A DNA stretch of 8,173 nt from Phycisphaeraceae bacterium (GTDB lineage Bacteria > Planctomycetota > Phycisphaerae > Phycisphaerales > Phycisphaeraceae): the NCBI GenBank assembly GCA_007119405.1, contig SKPT01000124.1, forward strand, positions 1 through 8,173. Reading direction: 5' to 3'. The notes beneath the pieces were generated by a model. The model was not told where the DNA came from, did not search any database, and was given only the letters and a program-made list of their open reading frames with translations. This document shows, one piece after another, positions 5,558-8,173 of the stretch (positions within the stretch are counted from its first letter, which is position 1; each line of letters starts with the position of its first letter). The position numbers were made by a program, and so were the translations under genes.

Positions 5558-6424
5558 TCATGATGTGATCGCCGCGGCGACTTCGTCGGCGAAGCGGCGC
5601 GCCGCGTTGGCGACGGCGTGGCGCCAGTCGCCGGGGGCGTTCTCAAAGGCGTAGAGCACGCTGCGGCTGGCGGAGACGAGCGCGCCGGTGGTGTCGTCGT
5701 GAAAGCAGGCGCGCACGTCCGCGGGGGTGCCCCCCTGGGCCCCGAAGCCGGGCACCAGGAAGATCTGCCGGGCCATGCGCCGGCGCAGCGCGGCGGCGGC
5801 CTGGGGCTTGGTCGCGCCGACCACCGCCCCGACCAGGCTGTAGCCCGACGCCGGGCCCACGTGGCCCTGGCCCAGCTCGGCGACCATGTCCGCCACCGCC
5901 TCGCTGATGTCGCGGCCGTCGGCGAGCTTCAGGGCTTGAAGCATCTCCCCGCCGGGGTTGCTCGTGCGCACCATGGGAAACAGCCCGCGGCCGTGGGCGG
6001 CGGCGGCTTCGATGAAAGGCTGGAGCGAGTCGCCGCCAAGGTAGCTGTGCACCGTCAGCGCGTCGGCGGGGGCGTCGGGCCCGAGGAACGCGGCCGCGTA
6101 GTGCCCCGAGCTGATGCCGATGTCGCCGCGCTTGGCGTCGAGGACCGCGACCAGCCCGGCCTGCTGCGCCGCGGCCAGGACGCGGAACATCGCCTCGAAG
6201 CCCGGCCCGCGATACCGCTCGAAGCACGCCGCCTGCACCTTCACGCACGGCACGTGCCCGGCGACCGCGTCGATCACCTCCAGGCAGAAACGCTCGATGC
6301 CGGCCACGGCGTCGTCGCCGCGCAGCGCGTCGGGCAGCCGCTCGAGAACCGGGTCCAACCCCACGCACACGGGGCCACGCTTGGCGCGGCAGGCGGCGAG
6401 CAGTCGGTCGGCGAAGTGTTCGAT
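5558..6424 (-). CDS. pyrF: Orotidine 5'-phosphate decarboxylase, probable AUC start
   Basis: Last step of de novo UMP synthesis: decarboxylates OMP to UMP in the cytosol. TIM-barrel enzyme of the longer (type 2) PyrF group, about 288 residues. Numbering from Ile/Met1 at 6424: substrate Asp24 in 'VCVGLDP', Lys62 in 'CVKVQ', the catalytic 'DAKRGDIG' with Asp96, Lys98 and Asp101, 'MVRTSNPGG', 'FLVPGFGAQGGT' and 'LVSASRSVLYAF'. The family's usual N-terminus ('...HFADRL') begins exactly at an ATC codon (6424-6422), which has a GGAGAG (6436-6431) at a 6-nt spacing. The frame is open upstream to a TTG at 6463, but that codon has no ribosome site and lies ahead of a good -10 box (6457-6452), so it should not be in the message. 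Either translation starts at AUC, or an ATG was lost by mutation or sequencing error. The next usable start, a GTG at residue 19, would remove the first helix. Confidence 0.93.
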   Translation of the reverse strand: MEHFADRLLAACRAKRGPVCVGLDPVLERLPDALRGDDAVAGIERFCLEVIDAVAGHVPCVKVQAACFERYRGPGFEAMFRVLAAAQQAGLVAVLDAKRGDIGISSGHYAAAFLGPDAPADALTVHSYLGGDSLQPFIEAAAAHGRGLFPMVRTSNPGGEMLQALKLADGRDISEAVADMVAELGQGHVGPASGYSLVGAVVGATKPQAAAALRRRMARQIFLVPGFGAQGGTPADVRACFHDDTTGALVSASRSVLYAFENAPGDWRHAVANAARRFADEVAAAITS

Positions 6425-6451
6425 GGCGCGCTCTCCCAGGCAGGCCGAGCG

Positions 6452-6480
6452 GTTATAAACCAACGCGGTGCGCCGGGCAA
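6452..6480 (-). promoter_or_regulatory. Sigma-70-type promoter for pyrF
   Basis: Minus strand TTGCCC (6480-6475), 17 bp, TATAAC (6457-6452): four of six and five of six consensus matches. Transcription would begin near 6445, about 20 nt before the expected start at 6424 and 9 nt before the GGAGAG ribosome site. This argues against the TTG at 6463 as start. Confidence 0.5.
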
Positions 6481-6492
6481 ATCCACCCGTTC

Positions 6493-6519
6493 GGCTTGCC
6501 TCAGCCCCGGGGTGCCACC
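6493..6519 (+). repeat. Dispersed intergenic repeat module, copy 2
   Basis: GGCTTGCC (6493-6500), spacer, then CGGGGTGCCACC (6508-6519), identical in its last 12 bases to 4190-4201. A further GGCTTGCC follows at 6523-6530. It lies just upstream of the pyrF promoter, in a 227-bp gap without a gene. Confidence 0.45.
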
Positions 6520-6579
6520 GACGGCTTGCCCGCCAGGGCTCAGGCGTCCCGGCAGCGTGCGAACGTCAACGGTGCTTCG

Positions 6580-6607
6580 CACACAGCACCCTTGGGGATG
6601 CTGTGTG
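6580..6607. repeat. Perfect 9-bp stem-loop between ric and pyrF
   Basis: CACACAGCA (6580-6588) and TGCTGTGTG (6599-6607) are exact complements around the 10-nt loop CCCTTGGGGA. It is the strongest simple hairpin in the gap beyond the ric stop codon. There is no T-run on either strand, so it is not a standard intrinsic terminator. It could protect the 3' end of the ric message or belong to a dispersed repeat; GTGGCACC follows at once (6605-6612). Confidence 0.5.
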
Positions 6608-6634
6608 GCACCGCCAAATGCGCTGCACACGCGC

Positions 6635-6666
6635 CTTCGCGCCCTTCGCCTGCTTCGCTTCTTCGC
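6635..6666. repeat. Imperfect tandem array of CTTCGC, four copies
   Basis: CTTCGC occurs at 6635, 6644, 6653 and 6661, a period of 9, 9 and 8 bp, with varied linkers. It lies 25 bp beyond the ric stop codon. I recall near-identical runs of GCGAAG/GCAAAG words between genes of planctomycetes and some other phyla; this is memory, not a search. Confidence 0.5.
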
Positions 6667-6690
6667 GGTTGGTCAGTGCCCGAGCCCGGG

Positions 6691-7398
6691 TCACTTGCCC
6701 TCGATCGCCATGGCGCGTGGGAAGAGAATGTTGTTCTCCTTGTGCACGTGCTGGTGCATGTCGTGCTCGAGCTCGGCCAGGGCGTCGAGCATGGCGCGGA
6801 AGGTGTTGCACGCACCGTCGGGCGGCTGATACCCGCCGGTCAGCTCGCGCATCCGGGCCAGCGCCGCGCCCGCCTGGTCGTGCTCGTGCTCCATCATGCG
6901 CACCGGGTTGCCCAGGCCGCCGCAGTGCGACGCGGCGTCGGCCTGGCCGGCTTCGAGCTGGCGGATCATCGGAAAGAGCACGCGCTCCTCCTTGAGCATG
7001 TGCTCGTTGAGCTCGCCGACGAAGCCCGCGAACACCTCGCGCAGCTCGATCAGCCAGGCGTAGGACTGGCCATGCACCGACGCGACCTTGTTGATCAGGC
7101 CGGACAGCCGCGGCAGCTCGCGGCGCAGGTAGGCGTGATGCGCCTGCTCGATGTGGCCAGCCAGCTCGGTCAGCGTCGCCTCGTTCCAGTCGCGGGTCGG
7201 CTCCTCGGCGGTGTGCTCGGCCGCGGCCAGCAGCTTCGCCACCGTCCCGGCGTCCAGCCCGCGCTCGGCGCATGCCTCGGCCAGCGGACGCTTGCCCCCG
7301 CAGCAATAGTCAATGCCCAGGTGCTCGAAGAGGCGCGATCGGCTCGGCCGCTCGGCGATGAGCTGGCCCACGGGGGTGGCGATGTCAATGGCGGTCAT
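6691..7398 (-). CDS. ric: Iron-sulfur cluster repair di-iron protein RIC (YtfE/ScdA/DnrN)
   Basis: Repairs iron-sulfur clusters damaged by nitric oxide or peroxide, probably by donating iron, in the cytosol. The 235 residues match the usual length of about 220. The ScdA N-terminal domain (about 1-60) carries 'HLGIDYCCGG' with the Cys32-Cys33 pair. The hemerythrin-like four-helix domain follows; by alignment from memory with Escherichia coli YtfE its di-iron ligands are His88, His133, Glu137 ('EHMLKEERVLFP'), His173 ('MMEHEHDQAG'), His217 and Glu221 ('HVHKENNILFPRAM'). All are present, so it should be active. ATG 7398 has a strong GAGGAG (7410-7405) with a 6-nt spacer. The gene lies 99 bp after the hemerythrin gene on the same strand, with a heptamer repeat in between. 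No NsrR-type site was recognised. The name is secure; the inducing stress is inferred. Confidence 0.96.
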   Translation of the reverse strand: MTAIDIATPVGQLIAERPSRSRLFEHLGIDYCCGGKRPLAEACAERGLDAGTVAKLLAAAEHTAEEPTRDWNEATLTELAGHIEQAHHAYLRRELPRLSGLINKVASVHGQSYAWLIELREVFAGFVGELNEHMLKEERVLFPMIRQLEAGQADAASHCGGLGNPVRMMEHEHDQAGAALARMRELTGGYQPPDGACNTFRAMLDALAELEHDMHQHVHKENNILFPRAMAIEGK

Positions 7399-7416
7399 GG
7401 GGGACTCCTCGGGAAA

Positions 7417-7464
7417 ATTTCGAATTTCGGATTTCGGATTTCGGGTTTGGGATTCGGATGTCGG
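7417..7464. repeat. ATTTCGG heptamer tandem repeat
   Basis: Units at 7417 (ATTTCGA), 7424, 7431 and 7438 (ATTTCGG each), then decayed units GTTTGGG (7445), ATTCGG (7452) and ATGTCGG (7458). The AT-rich array ends 7 bp upstream of the ric ribosome site, so it would be in the ric leader. Similar ATTTCGG or CCGAAAT runs occur between genes in planctomycete drafts as I recall. Likely a short tandem repeat grown by slippage. Confidence 0.7.
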
Positions 7465-7468
7465 GCGT

Positions 7469-7496
7469 GCCGCTTGCGGCTTCGCGAAGCGCTTCG
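7469..7496. repeat. REP-like palindrome cluster, copy 2
   Basis: Three overlapping palindromes: GCCGCTTGCGGC (7469-7480), GCTTCGCGAAGC (7479-7490) and CGAAGCGCTTCG (7485-7496). The first 23 nt match 643-665 at 20 positions. It starts 1 bp beyond the hemerythrin stop codon, so it would form stable, mutually exclusive hairpins at the 3' end of that message and may attenuate read-through into ric. Confidence 0.55.
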
Positions 7497-7497
7497 A

Positions 7498-8100
7498 TCA
7501 CTTCTGCCGGTTGGCCTTGGCGTGGCGGCAGCGCGGGCGATTCGTCGCCATGTCAATGCCGCGTCGCTCGGCCATCTCGCGCCCGACGTCCAGCAGCGCC
7601 TCGCGGGCGAGCACCTCGGCGGCGAGCGGAAAGATCACCTCATCCTCCTCGGCGATGTGGCGGGCATAGGCCTGGCGCAGCTCCGTCAGCGTCTGCTTGA
7701 GCTCCGTCAACGGCTCGGCCTCCAGCGCGCCCTCCTCCAGCCAACGCGACATCAGCTCCGCGACACGCTCGTGCAGCGCCTCAGCCTTGTCGTGCTCTGC
7801 CTCGAGGGCTTCGATGCGGCGCACGGCCTCGGCCACGCGCGGGTCGTCACTGTGGCGGCGCATGGCCGGGAACAGCGCCTGTTCCTCGTCGAGCGTGTGG
7901 TGCGGCGCGGCGTTGGTGAAGTAGCGCAGGGCGGCGTCGGCGGCGTCGCGCTGCTCCTGGCTGAGCTTGCCGCCGGCGCCTTCCTCGGCGACGCGCAGCA
8001 GCAGGCCGAGGAACTTTTCAATCCGCCGGTGGCAGTCCATCAGCACGCGGATGGGCTCGTCGAAGTTGGCCAGCGGTCCTTGTCCGATGCTCAGGGGCAT
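7498..8100 (-). CDS. Hemerythrin HHE-domain protein
   Basis: Di-iron four-helix-bundle protein of 200 residues; exact role unknown, with oxygen, NO or iron handling as the usual suggestions. It has the spaced metal-ligand pattern of the family: His24 ('MDCHRRIEKF'), His67-His68 and Glu72 ('HHTLDEEQALFP'), His103 ('EAEHDKAEALH'), and His148 with Glu152 ('RHIAEEDEVIFP'). It lacks the ScdA N-terminal cysteine domain of its neighbour ric, and its C-terminal tail (about 180-200) is basic with one Cys and one His. I chose ATG 8100, which has GGAG 6 nt upstream; a TTG at 8112 in frame overlaps that ribosome site and is unlikely. It is the promoter-proximal gene of the pair, with ric 99 bp downstream. 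No signal peptide or membrane segment is seen. Confidence 0.9.
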   Translation of the reverse strand: MPLSIGQGPLANFDEPIRVLMDCHRRIEKFLGLLLRVAEEGAGGKLSQEQRDAADAALRYFTNAAPHHTLDEEQALFPAMRRHSDDPRVAEAVRRIEALEAEHDKAEALHERVAELMSRWLEEGALEAEPLTELKQTLTELRQAYARHIAEEDEVIFPLAAEVLAREALLDVGREMAERRGIDMATNRPRCRHAKANRQK

Positions 8101-8120
8101 GTCGGTCTCCAAGGCGGGGG

Positions 8121-8154
8121 TTAAAATAGATATTCAGGCGCCGTTGTCTTGACA
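8121..8154. promoter_or_regulatory. AT-rich upstream patch and TGTCTTGACA inverted repeat
   Basis: Upstream of the hemerythrin gene, 8121-8136 is strongly AT-rich (TATCTATTTT on the minus strand, -10-like), and TGTC-TT-GACA (8145-8154) is a small inverted repeat that contains an exact TTGACA on the plus strand (8149-8154). A divergent promoter leading off the right edge, or an operator for the hemerythrin/ric pair, is possible. No good -35 is seen for the minus-strand gene at proper spacing. Confidence 0.25.
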
Positions 8155-8173
8155 GAAGCGTAACGATGGTTAA

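Noticed and set aside
4356..5561. A 401-codon minus-strand frame opposite the RNase Z-like gene
   Set aside because: The plus strand has all metal-binding motifs of the lactamase fold; the minus frame has none and runs into the tRNA-like DNA.
6635..6666. CRISPR array
   Set aside because: The units are 6 bp at 8-9 bp period, with no spacer-length unique segments and no cas genes.
5618..8124. Two long plus-strand open frames (5618-6829 and 6496-8124)
   Set aside because: They are antisense to pyrF, ric and the hemerythrin gene, cross promoters and repeats, and show no family motif.

Overview
The window is high-GC bacterial DNA (roughly 70 percent by eye) with eight protein genes, seven of them on the minus strand. 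The best guess for the source is an uncultured planctomycete, perhaps of the Phycisphaerae. The grounds are the S4 sequence type (no zinc-binding cysteines, 'NPPGVHGFRGRRLRDYG'), weak or absent Shine-Dalgarno sequences at several genes, and intergenic spaces filled with short repeat words that I recall from planctomycete drafts. This placement is inference, not proof.

Layout in coordinate order. 1-491 (-) is rpsD, ribosomal protein S4, cut by the left edge; it has its own promoter at 602-630 and a leader of about 100 nt with two hairpins. 677-1381 (-) is a stand-alone NAD(P)HX epimerase (nnrE type). 1440-2096 (-) is a FixJ/NarL-type response regulator and 2363-3997 (-) a double-PAS histidine kinase. 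They form a cognate pair, but are separated by 266 bp with a promoter-like site for the regulator. 3998-4613 is a 616-bp divergent intergenic region with operator-like repeats, a possible tiny ORF, nested inverted repeats and, at 4454-4522, an RNA element with a tRNA-type T-arm and acceptor end. 4614-5528 (+) is a metallo-beta-lactamase-fold protein resembling the short plant-type RNase Z. Converging on it, 5558-6424 (-) is pyrF, whose expected start falls on an ATC codon. 6691-7398 (-) is ric/ytfE, the di-iron iron-sulfur cluster repair protein, and upstream of it 7498-8100 (-) is a second, different hemerythrin-domain protein. These two may form a nitrosative or oxidative stress transcription unit.

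The genes are mostly housekeeping and stress functions: translation, cofactor repair, signalling, tRNA 3'-end processing, pyrimidine synthesis and Fe-S repair. No mobile element, CRISPR array, phage gene or canonical full tRNA was found. The unusual material is between the genes: four intergenic repeat types (a 23-nt GC-rich palindromic repeat after stop codons, an ATTTCGG heptamer array, a CTTCGC array, and a module ending CGGGGTGCCACC), and the tRNA-like element about 90 nt before an RNase Z-like gene. The most checkable oddities are the possible AUC start of pyrF and that tRNA-like leader.
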